Shown here in pieces: positions 40,201 to 50,155 of a DNA stretch of 64,000 bases. Within the stretch, counting starts at the first letter, position 1. Each line of letters begins with the position of its first letter. The notes under the pieces were generated by a model. The model was given only the letters and a program-made list of their open reading frames with translations. It had not been told where the DNA came from and did no database searches. The position numbers and the translations under genes were made by a program. The stretch is taken from contig OY755181.1 of NCBI GenBank assembly GCA_963576735.1, positions 3,348,001-3,412,000 of the forward strand. The letters run 5' to 3'. The DNA comes from Bedellia somnulentella (taxonomy: Eukaryota; Arthropoda; Insecta; Lepidoptera; Bedelliidae).

Positions 40201-42858
40201 GAAACGAAGCATAATACCAAATAGTGATGATAAAAGGTCTGGTCCTGTCAGAAGATAATCATTCAAACTATATCCTTTACTTTTAGCTGCGGCGTCAAAT
40301 ACCAAACGTAGCTTCTCCTTATTTGGGTTATCAACCCCAAAATGCGGCAAATACCAAATCTTAGACCCCGCAACTGTTTCATTGTTTCCTACTATTGACG
40401 CATAATTATTTTCTAATAAGTGACTGATTCTCTCATTATATCTTGTAGCAAACTTCGGATCCTTATTCATTTTATTGTGAATATTCCTTAACCTATTCAA
40501 CGCAACAGGGTAAGAATCAGTTAGCTCACAATTTTCATTTTTCCACGGCAAACCAACATACCACTCACCATTAACGAGCACAGAAGTCTTGTCCAAGATA
40601 GCCACGGCGCGAGCATCATTTGCGTTCTCGCGAGATTTACATGATATACCCATTGAGTCCAAAGCGAAGGATTGTTTTACCTCATTGTACATCTCACGTA
40701 ATAATTGCTCCTCGAGGTTTGGATGGCTGTCGTTTTGAGTGACAAAAGTGGCAGAATTGTCATATGTAAAAAATGACCACTCACCTGCTGCGCACCGCGG
40801 AACACGTACCACACCATGTAAACACCACCCTAGGGGAGTAAGCGTAGCGGACGGCTCATTAGATCTACCTAATTGTATTTTCATTGGCGACATTAAATGA
40901 TAGTTGTCCTGCCCTATTAGTATTTCAGGTTTTATGTTTGAACTTATAAACTCTGAACGCAAACCTTTTAAATGAGTATACTTATTTATATCTACACACG
41001 AAATATCCTGGTAAGGTAAATTCAACTGATCAATACTCTGAGCTACAATATTATGAACTCTATTATCCTTGCCAGAAAGCTTAAAATTCAAAACTGTTGT
41101 ACTACATTTTAGTTCGTTATCACACCATGCACCGCTCACTCGTAATGTTTTTTGTTTACCACATAAATTCAGACGATTTGCTAGTTCACTACTAATTAAT
41201 GTCACCGTGGACCCGTCGTCGAGCAAAGCCGTAGTATCCACATAGCCATTTTTGCCATATATACGAATAGGCAGCACTTTTAACAACACTTTCACTGGCG
41301 CGTTCGTGTTTACATGGGAAACAGTTTGTATTTCGGAGCTACTGGCGTTCGCGCTCGTACAAGATGGAGTGCGCGCTGCCGCCGCCGCCGTCGACACTGC
41401 CTGCTGTTGTCCGCTGTCTTGCAATGTCAAGGTCGCCCGGTTTTTATCTTCGGCGAAATGTAATAACTGGTGATGTTCTCGACCGCACCCATCCTTGTCG
41501 CACACGGGAGCTGAACATGTATCGCGGCTGTGTCGAGCAGCTATACATTTATAACACAAGCCATTACGTTTCACAAACTGCCATTTAGTCTTTCGCATGG
41601 CCTTTTTAAACTGTTTACATTCTGATATTTTATGTTTAGCTTTTCGACAGAATAAACATAAACTGGAAGTGTCCGTATGCATCAAGAATGTTTTATTTTG
41701 CAGAGGTTTTTCGATGTTTATTGTACTGGCCGTAGCTGATATTTTCACTGCTTCTCGCGTTAAAAACTCTGACAAAATGACCAAGCGTGACTCATTGCTT
41801 TGCATGATACGATCATAACTGTAATCCGACCATTTTGAAATTAACACAGCGGGTAGTTTTGACAAAATAATAGAAGTAATAGAGTTACCTCGTAAATATT
41901 CGTCCCTCTGAACCGCTTTCACTGCTTCCACAAAATTCTTTATTTTCACTGAGAAACTAATTACTTCTTTATGATATTCGTTAGGCAGTGGTGTTAATTT
42001 TTTTATGTCATACATTATTCTTTTTATTATACAGTCAGGATTACCGAAACGAAGCTCCAAAGTATCCATAACTATTTCTGGCGATGTAGCACAGATAAAT
42101 AAGCCACTGACCGCATCTTTTGCCGCACCTCGAAGACATCTCTTCAATCGCCCCAAGTTTTCAGCCTCCGTATATCTGCATAAGTGGGTAGAATCTTCAT
42201 AGGTTTTTTTAAAATAAAGCCACTCCATCGAATCGCCCGAAAAGTCGGGTAAATCTCTTGATGTACTCAATCGACCAAGTAAATGACCGTTAGGTACATT
42301 ATTCGCTGCAACCGACTTGGTAATATCCTTCAGCGCGCTAGTCAATTGCTGTATGGTGTAGTTGACATCAAATGTCGCCGCCGCGTCTTGTGCCGGGGGC
42401 CCGGGTAAACCATGGGAGACGCGCGGTCGTTCTACCGCCATACTTTTTGACAAATTGTCGTCCGGGTTTTCTTCATGCTCGGAGACCTTCTGACGTGACC
42501 TAGTGTAACTAGCCTGATTCTCCAACCAATTATCCAAGTCGCCTTCTTTTTGTGGACTGTAATAACTTTTTTCCTCGAGTTCTGCATCTGCCATTGCCAT
42601 TTGAACTTGAGCCTCCTTATCAATCAGGTCCATCTCGATGGCCGCCTTCTTGGTCGCTGCCTCCAACAGCACCTGCTTCTTCCGTAATTCCACGGAAGCC
42701 GATGACCTCTTTGTCGAAGCTCTACTGCTACCACAGGACAGTTTATGACGTAGATAACCTGCAGCAAGGTCTTCCTCCTGCTTTTCCGTACGCCTCGCAG
42801 CACGCTCCTCTCGGGCACTCATTTTCTTCTGTGGCGGAGTATCAAAAAGATTTGGCAT
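37246..42858 (-). CDS. BEL/Pao Gag-Pol polyprotein, 1870 aa, intact
   Basis: A single frame from ATG at 42858 (the frame is open further upstream into the LTR, but this is the first ATG outside it). Domains in order: basic coiled-coil start; BEL gag region of the DUF1759 type (about 205-350, LPDFSGDSMEWLYFK); cysteine-histidine knuckles (401-462); retropepsin with DDGS (547-550); reverse transcriptase with GDIKDMF and YMDD (972-975); RNase H with D1204, E1247, D1278; integrase with an H2C2 zinc-binding region (1506-1544), D1577, D1639 and the E of GGVYERM; and the C-terminal BEL module (LADMFWSRWVKEYL, NLVLVVDPNSPRCSWPKG). All catalytic residues named are present. It would replicate the element in particles and integrate the cDNA. 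Domain order PR-RT-RH-IN in one ORF is normal for BEL/Pao. Confidence 0.95.
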   Translation of the reverse strand: MPNLFDTPPQKKMSAREERAARRTEKQEEDLAAGYLRHKLSCGSSRASTKRSSASVELRKKQVLLEAATKKAAIEMDLIDKEAQVQMAMADAELEEKSYYSPQKEGDLDNWLENQASYTRSRQKVSEHEENPDDNLSKSMAVERPRVSHGLPGPPAQDAAATFDVNYTIQQLTSALKDITKSVAANNVPNGHLLGRLSTSRDLPDFSGDSMEWLYFKKTYEDSTHLCRYTEAENLGRLKRCLRGAAKDAVSGLFICATSPEIVMDTLELRFGNPDCIIKRIMYDIKKLTPLPNEYHKEVISFSVKIKNFVEAVKAVQRDEYLRGNSITSIILSKLPAVLISKWSDYSYDRIMQSNESRLVILSEFLTREAVKISATASTINIEKPLQNKTFLMHTDTSSLCLFCRKAKHKISECKQFKKAMRKTKWQFVKRNGLCYKCIAARHSRDTCSAPVCDKDGCGREHHQLLHFAEDKNRATLTLQDSGQQQAVSTAAAAARTPSCTSANASSSEIQTVSHVNTNAPVKVLLKVLPIRIYGKNGYVDTTALLDDGSTVTLISSELANRLNLCGKQKTLRVSGAWCDNELKCSTTVLNFKLSGKDNRVHNIVAQSIDQLNLPYQDISCVDINKYTHLKGLRSEFISSNIKPEILIGQDNYHLMSPMKIQLGRSNEPSATLTPLGWCLHGVVRVPRCAAGEWSFFTYDNSATFVTQNDSHPNLEEQLLREMYNEVKQSFALDSMGISCKSRENANDARAVAILDKTSVLVNGEWYVGLPWKNENCELTDSYPVALNRLRNIHNKMNKDPKFATRYNERISHLLENNYASIVGNNETVAGSKIWYLPHFGVDNPNKEKLRLVFDAAAKSKGYSLNDYLLTGPDLLSSLFGIMLRFREDRVAVTGDIKDMFLRVKIRKEDQHALRFLWSSNSCDTPKTYVMNSLIFGANCSPFIAQYIKNKNGSRFSSSMPHVVDAICNYHYMDDYIQSLPNELTAIEMVKNISLIHKEGNFEIRNWISNSAAVLNSVPKKTWGNSICKFNIEGSISERILGMIWYPKDDLLGFDLSLKRIPQSIISGKQRPNKRVMLRVIMSVFDVLGFLTPFTVQGRIMLQDTWRLKVGWDEDIPDEIYRKWCQWLDLLKEMGNVRIPRYHMNMMMGDVTRESEIATIGRATATFEPTMHDATQEATSAYDDGVAAARNTQYNRLQLHIFSDASSKAMAAVAYWRWVDSNGKIYVSFIASKSRVMPVKPLTMPRAELQAALLAARLGKTLIEEHRLKPQQKFLWCDSTTVLHWIRNNERTYNTFEANRLGEIDECTSIKEWRYVPTKCNIADLATRESFEMNIFKTRWFSGPEFLHLEESLWPRDVIETKGKYCDNILVTQSSPLPANNFPIPDVCRFSSWLRLVRSTAMVLLFIAKCKKQSVKLDSAILEQAEHLLLRYAQQQSIENDLNIIKDKRCLPRSSKLRILSPFLDGNEIMRVDGRIKNAEVDIQVKNPIILDGRHCLTKLIVSHYHRKAAHCNQETVVNQLRQKYWIIKLRPTVKNVISKCMLCRIRKCTPQVPRMGDLPAARVAHHQRPFTHCGIDLFGPMEVTIGRRKEKRYGVLFTCMTVRAIHLETVSSLTTDDLIMALRRMAARRGWPRFFYSDNGTNLRGAEKELRKSFLDLDNTSLRDEGLNNGSDWVFSPPGSPHWGGVYERMIRGVKTSLRVILKERSPHPDTLATLLAEVESIINSRPLTYVNTDDPSCPESITPNHFLIGTSVSGPTIGKYDDGDLSLRKRWRSAQRLADMFWSRWVKEYLPTLLPRQKWNSEEKPLEVGNLVLVVDPNSPRCSWPKGLIARVFPGKDGRVRVVEVRTASGLLLRAATRIAPISVGDSC

Positions 42859-42878
42859 GATCCGGCTCGAATGACCAA

Positions 42879-43142
42879 TGTAAGCTACTGAAGCTAGTTC
42901 CGGGATCACCCAAATCAAAGTCCAAAATATATCACAAAACGTTTATTCGATTTTGGAAACACACAAAAGACTTCGCCGTACAACCGTTAGATGCAGACTG
43001 ACATAGCAAAACTACCTGACATTTAACATTAAAAATACATAACACCCACAAAATTTATAAAAATGACAGATACATTATACGTTCATAAAATTCAAATTTA
43101 AAAAACTAAAACTAACGCTAAAGCGCGCCGCCATCGCTTACA
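42879..43142 (-). repeat. BEL/Pao 5' LTR (element orientation)
   Basis: 264 bp, matches the other LTR without a visible difference. Confidence 0.93.
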
Positions 43143-43877
43143 TCCATCGCTCATTACAAGGCATTTAACTTGGGACACGTGCATATTATGCCATTCTATT
43201 TACTGCCGAATTCAGTTGACAAATTCAGAATAGTAAAATAGTTTTCCCTTAAATTGTCTGATTTAAGATATATCATCTTTCTATTGGGAGCAGAGTTTTC
43301 CATGTCTTTTGAAGAGAAACTACTTAGCAAAATCACGGAAATACTTCATAGGTAAAAAAACAAATTGATAATCAAAAACATGTACTTGTATTTATCGTTT
43401 GGATAAGATGTCTGTAATAATTTTATCTATCTCGTAATTCGACATCATATCGAACAGATGACCCACAAAGATATTGTTAATTAACTCAGAACGTCGCATT
43501 TTATTTGAAAATGTCTACTAACTCGACCTAGAAATGGTATTGACATCTTCTAGTCTAGTGCGCTGGCAGACTATTACAATTACCTTCTGGTTTGATAGTT
43601 TCCGAGTGAAAAACGCCTTACCTAAATATTATAATGCGGATGAAACCAATGTTAGCTATTTAACAACATATAAAAATAATAGTGATGTAACCACCTTGTC
43701 AGCTCAGTGAAATTTCATACGCTTTTCATTCAGGAGACGTGAGTTCAAATCCTGACTCGGACAACACTATGTTGTCCTATTTAAAATAATTTAAAGTTTG
43801 ATTCGTCAAGGATGTTAATTGATACTAAGCTGTACTTAGCGATGTAACACGTTAAAGGCGTGCGTATATTTATAGGA
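43143..43877. other. intergenic with one tRNA-like relic
   Basis: 43695-43765 (TCAGCTCAGTGAAATTTCAT; GTGAGTTCAAATCCTGACTC) resembles a decayed tRNA-like SINE head. Nothing else recognised. Confidence 0.45.
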
Positions 43878-44145
43878 CATACATACATATATTCACGGCT
43901 GTAAATCCCTAGAAGGGGTAGCCAGAGCTAAGGAATTAGAAATTCCTCAGCCAATTTTGGAAATATGAGTGGGGAACGATGGTAAAAATAAAGGTCATTG
44001 GAGATGGGTCTCCAACCGCATCGCCCAAAAATCCCTTAGAAGCCCCAATACCGTTAGTCGCCTCTTACGGACACCCATCGGAAGGAATGGGGTAGTGCTA
44101 TTCTAAGCCGTCACTACACAGCATCTAAGCCGACACTACACAGCA
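43878..44145 (-). mobile_element. SINE-A plus a duplicated 5' end
   Basis: Full minus-strand copy to 44123, followed by a second 22-bp piece of the SINE-A 5' end (ATCTAAGCCGACACTACACA). Confidence 0.82.
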
Positions 44146-44420
44146 CTACACACTATAGAAGGTGTTAATAATCCTGGAAAATCTCTATGATTTTGAATAC
44201 GTTCATCATTATTTAGAACCGTAAGTGGATATAAAAAGTGCATAAAACATGACAAGCATCACGTAGACAAACTTCCTCAGACAAACAATGTTATCGAGAC
44301 AGCATTGAATATAAAATTATCGACAGGAAATAGCCACCGAATTGTTTGTTTAAGTACGGAACCAAAACTCCCCTAATTGATCTTGCGTAGCAGACTAAAT
44401 CAAATACTAAAATATATATA

Positions 44421-44574
44421 GGCCTGCCCCCTATCACGTGAGTGCACTGTCCAGGCAAAACGTGGGTACCTTCTCTGGACACTAGATGGCGCTGCCATGT
44501 GAGTTCAGAAGTATTGGTACCTCTGCCAACCCCTTCGGGGATAAACGGCGTGAACGTTTATGTTATATATGTTT
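44421..44574 (+). mobile_element. SINE-B, 5'-truncated
   Basis: GCCTGCCCCCTATCACGTGA to GGCGTGAACGTTTATGTTA, of the subfamily carrying GGTACCTTCTCTGGA. Confidence 0.82.
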
Positions 44575-45073
44575 ATGTTATGTTAACATATATATGTGAT
44601 ATTCATACTTTTATCAATATTTTTTTAATTGTTTATAACGTACCAGCCTCTCTACAAATTTTCATCACTTTGCACCAGATTTCAAAGCACTTCTCCTAGC
44701 CGCTCTGCTGTACACGGGTGATTCATTTGGCTCGATAATTATCTCCTATTTTTGTTTTAGAGATAATTAAAGTAACACGATTACCTATGTCATTATCGGT
44801 TCTAAGTCTATAAGGAGAGGGACTGAAAGGTTTGACCGGCGGGCGCGCTCTGTCCTGCAAATCTCTCGACCATTATGTTGTTACAAAAGTATATCTTCCT
44901 CACGATATATGCACGATTGCACGTGATGAACCTCTTGATGTTTTCTTCCATTATATCTGTCAAAGAGCGACCCTAACTTAAATAGGGCATGAAAAAAAAA
45001 TAGAACAGTGGTTTAAAAGTAACCTTTATCCATTAATAACATTTGAAGTCTATTGGTCTCGTCTGGTTTTCGG

Positions 45074-45115
45074 CGACACACTTGAAATCGTACTAAGTCG
45101 ATTTCAAGTGTGTCG
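45074..45115. repeat. perfect 17-bp hairpin
   Basis: CGACACACTTGAAATCG and its exact inverse around the 8-base loop TACTAAGT. Confidence 0.85.
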
Positions 45116-45129
45116 TATCGTACTAAGTC

Positions 45130-45886
45130 CACGTACAATGGCCCACCTCGTAGCTGGGTTAAGTGCGGAAACCCGAGGCGGTTAGCGCCCACCAATAATA
45201 ATAATAATAACCGGAGAGTCACTTAGGCATGTTATTTCCGGTTGTTCGGCTCTTGCTAACACTGAGTACTTGCACAGACACAACCAAGCAGCCAAAATCC
45301 TGCATCAGGAGCTCGCTCTGAAATACGGACTCTTGCAACAGAGGCTGCCGTATTACAAGTATCTGCCGGAGCCAATCCTAGAAAACGACCGTGCCAAAAT
45401 CTATTGGGACCGATCCGTTATCACGGACAGGACTATTCTAGCGAATAAGCCTGATATCGTGGTATGGGATCGGTCGCAGTCGAGGGTATTTCTAGTGGAT
45501 GTCACTATCCCTCATGACGAGGGTCTCGTGAAAGCCGACACCGAGAAGCGTCGGAAATATCTCGATCTGGCTCACGAGATCACCGACATGTGGGGTGTGA
45601 CTTCGACAGAAATAATCCCAATTGTTTTGTCCGCGAACGGGTTAATTCCAACCAGCCTCGCGACCAACTTGAGGCGGTTGGATTTCTGTGGCGTGTCGGT
45701 TCCAGCACAGATGCAGAAAGCGGTGCTGCTCGATACGGCTCGGATCGTCCGTCGGTTCTTGAACCTGACTCCCTGACCCCGACCGACTGTGCTCTTGTCG
45801 GGGAGTACCGCCTCTCCCATTTAAAATTTTAATTTTCTGTTTCGGCCATGGGAGAGGCGAGGAACTAAAGATATTCCGAATAATAA
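45130..45886 (+). mobile_element. R4/Dong-like LINE fragment at AAT repeats, with TSD
   Basis: Holds an (AAT)n run at 45194-45210, the C-terminal coding end of a LINE, a 3' UTR and a short AATAATAAT end. TCGTACTAAGTC occurs on both sides (45118-45129; 45887-45898) as a likely target duplication. The 64 bp before the AAT run look like a non-adjacent part of the element, so an internal deletion through the repeat is possible. Confidence 0.65.
45213..45776 (+). pseudogene. LINE C-terminal domain with restriction-like endonuclease, fragment
   Basis: The frame is open from 45213 to the stop at 45774-45776. The reading (ESLRHVISGCSALANTEYLH, then RHNQAAKILHQEL) fits the zinc-finger and R-H-N part of the C-terminus of site-specific LINEs of the R2/R4 group. 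KPDIVVWDRSQSRVFLVDVT fits the PD...D core of their restriction-like endonuclease. The reverse transcriptase is absent, so this is a dead copy. R4/Dong elements are known to insert at TAA repeats, which agrees with the flanking AAT runs. An intact endonuclease of this type would nick the target DNA. Confidence 0.75.
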
Positions 45887-46223
45887 TCGTACTAAGTCAT
45901 AGCCACACAATATTCCCGGCGCATATACATGCATTTGAAGATGCGCATATACATGCATGCATGAGACATGATAGCAAACCCTTCCATCCCCACTTTTAAA
46001 AATGTAAGGGGTGAGATATTTATATTGAATATCCAGTGTTGTGTTCTATGACCTACACAAGTAGACTTAAGCCCTCTGTTGGTAAATTTATGGGCTGTCG
46101 TGATGATGAAAGTCACCGTTAAGCAACTTTTGAGAAGATATTGCTGTGGTTTTGGATAACAACTTTGATGTCTTCAATTATATACATACATATAGTCACG
46201 GCTATATTTCAATTTTATAGCAT

Positions 46224-46540
46224 ACATACATACATACATATTCTCACGCCGTTAGTTCCCATTGGGGTAGGCAGAGACTATCGATCGCCACCTTGTACGA
46301 TCCTGGCAAACCTCTCTGGCTTCGTTTACATCCATCAATCTTTTCATACATGCTCTTTTATTCTTCATACTGCGGACACCTTCCTTTTTGAGCACATTTT
46401 CTATTTGATCCAAATGTGTCCTCCGAGGTCGTCCTCTACTAACATTACCTTCCACATTGGCTCTATATATCTCTTTCACCAATTTACTGTCATCCATCCT
46501 CTCTATGTGCCCAAACCATCTCAACATTCCTTTTTCTATA
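46224..46540 (-). mobile_element. LINE 3' tail (TATG-tailed family), young copy with 14-bp TSD
   Basis: The duplication CAATTTTATAGCAT is at 46210-46223 and 46541-46554. The minus strand encodes an undamaged 91-codon C-terminal end (WFGHIERMDDSKLVKEIYRA to WRSIVSAYPNGN), a stop, CGGCGTGAGAATATG and the (TATG)n tail. Only the last 317 bp of the element were copied. Confidence 0.9.
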
Positions 46541-46579
46541 GCAATTTTATAGCATTTGGAAAAAATATGGTTTAATCTC

Positions 46580-46984
46580 TTTTATTTTGGTTCTCATGTC
46601 AGTACCCCAAGTAATATCTGAATAATAACGCTTGCAAAACCACACAACATTAACCTATATCGCTGTCGGCCAAACAAACGCAGGTTGTTCATTCCCCCGC
46701 CAAGTTACGTGTTTGTAAAACATTATTGATGGAACTGCTCTAGATACTACACCGTAATACAATGTTCGTCATTGCTCTATCGTGTACACAGCTGTAAAAG
46801 TAGCAATTACATTTATTAATGCTTCATAATGCAGTGGTAATTTTGCTCCAGATTTTCCTTCAGTCGTGTTAAAATTCAGCCTAGCCCGATCACTTGAGGT
46901 TTTTCAAAACGTAGACGCACCTCTCTTAATTTATTGGCACTATTTATCGATTGTACTATTTGTATTTATGTGTAGTGTGTAATA
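46580..46984. other. intergenic, nothing recognised
   Basis: No supported feature. Confidence 0.4.
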
Positions 46985-47206
46985 TGCCGTGTAGTGTCAG
47001 CTTAGAATAGCACTACCCCATTTCTTCCGGTATTGGGGCTTTTAAGGGATTTTTGGGCGATGCGGTTGGAGACCCATCACCAACCACCTTCATTTTACCA
47101 TCTTTTCCCTACTAAAATTTCCAAAAGTGGCAGAGGAATTTTTAATTCCTTAGCTCTGGCTACCCCTTCTAGGGATCTATAGCCGTGGGTATATGTATGT
47201 ATGTAT
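46985..47206 (+). mobile_element. SINE-A with small deletion
   Basis: Full ends, but CGTAAGAGGCGACTAACG is missing after TTCTTCCGG. Confidence 0.84.
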
Positions 47207-47259
47207 TTATGTGAGATCAAATATTTGTTACTGATTATATGCGCTGTTTTCTTATGGAG

Positions 47260-47616
47260 CAACCGTGATGGCTCAGTCGGTAGAACACCGCTTATCGTGC
47301 AGACGGTGACGGTTCAAATCCCGGGTCGGGCCTACATCAATTTGTCTTTTCTAAAGACATATGTGTGGTTAATTTATCATGGTTTTTAACGGTGAGGGCA
47401 AACATCGTAAGGGAACCCACACGGCTGAGTTTTACTTAGTCATGTGACATTTTATTCGTACAAAAAGGCGATAAGTATGTCCTTTATCACGTGAGTATAC
47501 GATCAAAACGAAACGTGGTTACTCTGAACTCCACATGACAATGTCATGTGATGTTCAGATGTATTAGTACCCCTGCTTACCCCTTCGGGGATATACGGCG
47601 TGAACGTTTGAGTTTT
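47260..47616 (+). mobile_element. SINE-B, full-length
   Basis: tRNA-like head GATGGCTCAGTCGGTAGAAC with box B GACGGTTCAAATCC; ends CGGCGTGAACGTTTGAG. Confidence 0.85.
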
Positions 47617-47765
47617 GTTTATTACAAAACTAACACACACCTCTCATAATTTATTGGCACTGTTTATCAGCTGTACGATATGTGATACGATGATTAACGT
47701 TGTTTTCTTATGGATAATTGCACGTCTCAAGCGTTTAAACCAATACATATATATTTCAATTTTAA

Positions 47766-48007
47766 GCTGTGTAGTATCGGCTTAGAATAGCACTACCCCA
47801 TTTCTTCCGGTGGGTGTACGTAAGAGGCGACTAACGGTATTGGGGCTTTTAAGGGATTTTTGGGCGATGCGGTTGGAGACCCATCACTAACAACCTTTAT
47901 TCTACCATCTATTCCCCACGCACCTTCCAAAAGTGGCTGAGGAATTTCTAATTCCTTAGCTCTGGCTACCCCTTTCTTGGGATTTATAGCCGTGAGTATA
48001 TGTATGT
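47766..48007 (+). mobile_element. SINE-A
   Basis: Full copy, GCTGTGTAGTATCGGC to GCCGTGAGTATATGTATG. Confidence 0.85.
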
Positions 48008-48009
48008 CT

Positions 48010-49075
48010 GTGTGTATAAATATTTTATTTTTGTGTTAGCTATCAATTAAAAAGTATTTAATCGTACAACAAAACAACTTTGCATTCCCACTTGTGAAAT
48101 TCATTCTTCTTCTCAAAATTCCTTGAGAGAGATGTTTATTATTTCTGTAGTCAAACGATTAGAGCCGTTGGTTGGTTGGAATTAGGTAACGATGATAAAT
48201 TTAAAAAAAATTACGTTCAAAAAATGATAGTTTTTAACTTAATTTTGAAAAATAAACTTTTCGACTTTTTTGACTTTTTTACGACCCCTGTAGGTTTCGG
48301 GTTCGATATCAGGGCGAAGGTGTTACACCAGGTGATCACAGATAATGCGAATTTAAGGATCATTTCATGCTCAAGAGGGTCGATAAAGTTGTACAACATA
48401 CATAGTAGGTGGACTAGCCTTATTACCCTGTTCAGGAATACGATAGCCCCTGGTTGGTATATATAGGCTGATTTTTTTGTCATATCAAGGTGTGTTCATG
48501 ATTTGTATAGTAATGTCTATAGACATAGCATAAAGTTCCCTAGAATAATGCATATAACACGACAACGAACTGCATGTTCAAAATTCCAATCGCTAAATAA
48601 CCTCATTTGCTTCGTATTTGGGTCTTATTGTAATGGTAGAAGAGTTCAAAATACAATGTTAAAAAAGCTGAAACGGATACACAGTCTCATTTGTTTCCTT
48701 TCAGTAATTTTATTTCCCTATCACAGGAAACCGCACAGTACTAATTTTAGAATGTTCACGAGCATTTGTTTGTGAAATTTAATCTCTCTTTTGACACGAA
48801 GAAGCGGGAAAATTGCAATGAACCATATAATTTATGACTTTTGATTCTGATAAGACAATATTTTAAATGCTTTGTCGCGTTTTCGTTCCTTAAACAAATT
48901 GGGTACAAATTTCGTTGCAGCTCAATAATTTAACTTTACGTGATAGCTAATGTATTATTTTCCCAATAATATTTGGCATTAAAAATAATTTAAAAAGAAA
49001 CTGTTAAAATGATAATTAATTTTAACGAATTTATTAGTCTTTATAAGGCATTTGAATGACACAACGGCATATTCG
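48010..49075. other. intergenic, nothing recognised
   Basis: ORFs at 48176-48466 and 48503-48775 have no domain or codon pattern I can support. Confidence 0.4.
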
Positions 49076-49079
49076 CAAA

Positions 49080-49310
49080 TATAGTTATAAATCCCTAAAA
49101 GGGGTAGCCAGAGCTTCAGACTACAAAAGTCCTTAGACACTTTTAAAAGTTAAGTGGGGAAAAGATTGTATAATATAGGCTCGTGGTGATAAAGCTCCAA
49201 CCGTCTCGCCCAAAAAAAATTTCAAAATACCCTTAGTCGCCTCTTACGAACACTCACGGGCAGTAATTGGATAGATCTATTCTATGCTGATAATACATAG
49301 CTATTCGAAG
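49080..49310 (-). mobile_element. SINE-A, diverged
   Basis: TTATAAATCCCTAAAAGGGG, GTAGCCAGAGC and CTTAGTCGCCTCTTACGAAC, with eroded ends. Confidence 0.68.
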
Positions 49311-49479
49311 TGTATGTTTTACTACTAAATTCAACTTTTAGCATGGTTCGAAACGCACTTTTTTACCTTTCCGGATTTATATTCATCTGTGAAGGAAAGT
49401 AGTTAAGAGGGTTAAAATTTAGTTTCTTAATAAATCCCAATAAATATTCCCAAAAATCACAAATATTATTAGTATAAAT

Positions 49480-49980
49480 AGCTGTATAGTAGTTGCCGTG
49501 TAGTGTCGGTTTAGAATAGCACTACCCCATTTCTTCCGGTGGGTGTACGTAAGAGGCGACTGACGGTATGGGGCTATTGAGGGATTTTTGGGCGATGCGG
49601 TTGGAGACCCATCACCAACAACCTTTATTTTTACTATCTTTTCCCCACACAAATTTCCAAAAGTGGCTGAGGAATTTCTAATTCTTTAGCTCTGGCTACC
49701 CCTTCCTGGGATTTATAGCCGTGAGTATATGTATATGTATGTATGTATGTAGCTGTATAGTGTCGACTTAAAATAGCACTACCCCATTTCTACCCTGGGG
49801 TGATCGTAAGAGGCGACTAAGGGTATAGGGGCTATTTAAGTGATTTTTGGGCGATGTGCTGATGACAATAATTTATTATTAGCATCTTTTCCCCACTCAA
49901 CTTCCAAAAGTGGCTGAGGAGTTTCTTATTCCAAAGCTCGGGCTACCCCGTTTAGGGATTTATAGCCGTTTGTTAGTATG
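49480..49980 (+). mobile_element. SINE-A (outer) invaded at its 5' end by another SINE-A
   Basis: The outer copy is 49480-49490 plus 49762-49980. The inner copy is 49491-49750. The duplicated 11 bp, AGCTGTATAGT, are the first bases of the outer SINE. Confidence 0.85.
49491..49750 (+). mobile_element. SINE-A (inner copy) with TSD
   Basis: Full copy, starting after AGCTGTATAGT (49480-49490), repeated at 49751-49761. Confidence 0.88.
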
Positions 49981-49983
49981 TAT

Positions 49984-50155
49984 AAATCCTTAAAAGGACA
50001 TTCAGAGTTTAAGAATGATAATTAGAAACCACTTTTCGAAGTCGAGTGGTTAACTGTAGAATAAAGCTTGTTGGTGATGGGTCTCTAACCAAATATCCAA
50101 CAATCACATAAAATGGGGAAGTGCCATTCTAAGCCGACACTATTCTGCAGAAAAA
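49984..50155 (-). mobile_element. SINE-A, diverged
   Basis: AATCCTTAAAAGGACATTCA, GTTGGTGATGGGTCTCTAAC and TTCTAAGCCGACACTATTC; the middle is shortened. Confidence 0.65.

Larger units (their letters stand above)
36964..43142 (-). mobile_element. complete BEL/Pao LTR retrotransposon
   Basis: Two 264-bp LTRs (36964-37227 and 42879-43142), identical as far as I can read, start TGTAAGC and end GCTTACA. The element lies on the minus strand. The sequence just inside its 5' LTR (42878 downward, TTGGTCATTCGAGCCGG) is the candidate primer-binding site. The polypurine tract GGGGTGGGGA sits at 37228-37240 next to the 3' LTR. One uninterrupted polyprotein fills it. No target duplication is evident: GCACTC on one side, TCCATC on the other. 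Confidence 0.95.

Noticed and set aside
37277..42860. Plus-strand ORFs across the BEL element
   Set aside because: All are antisense shadows of the polyprotein.
46141..46575. 144-codon plus-strand ORF
   Set aside because: It is the antisense of the LINE tail on the minus strand.
48176..48775. Two plus-strand ORFs of about 90 codons as host exons
   Set aside because: No convincing splice signals, no motif and base composition like the surrounding non-coding DNA.
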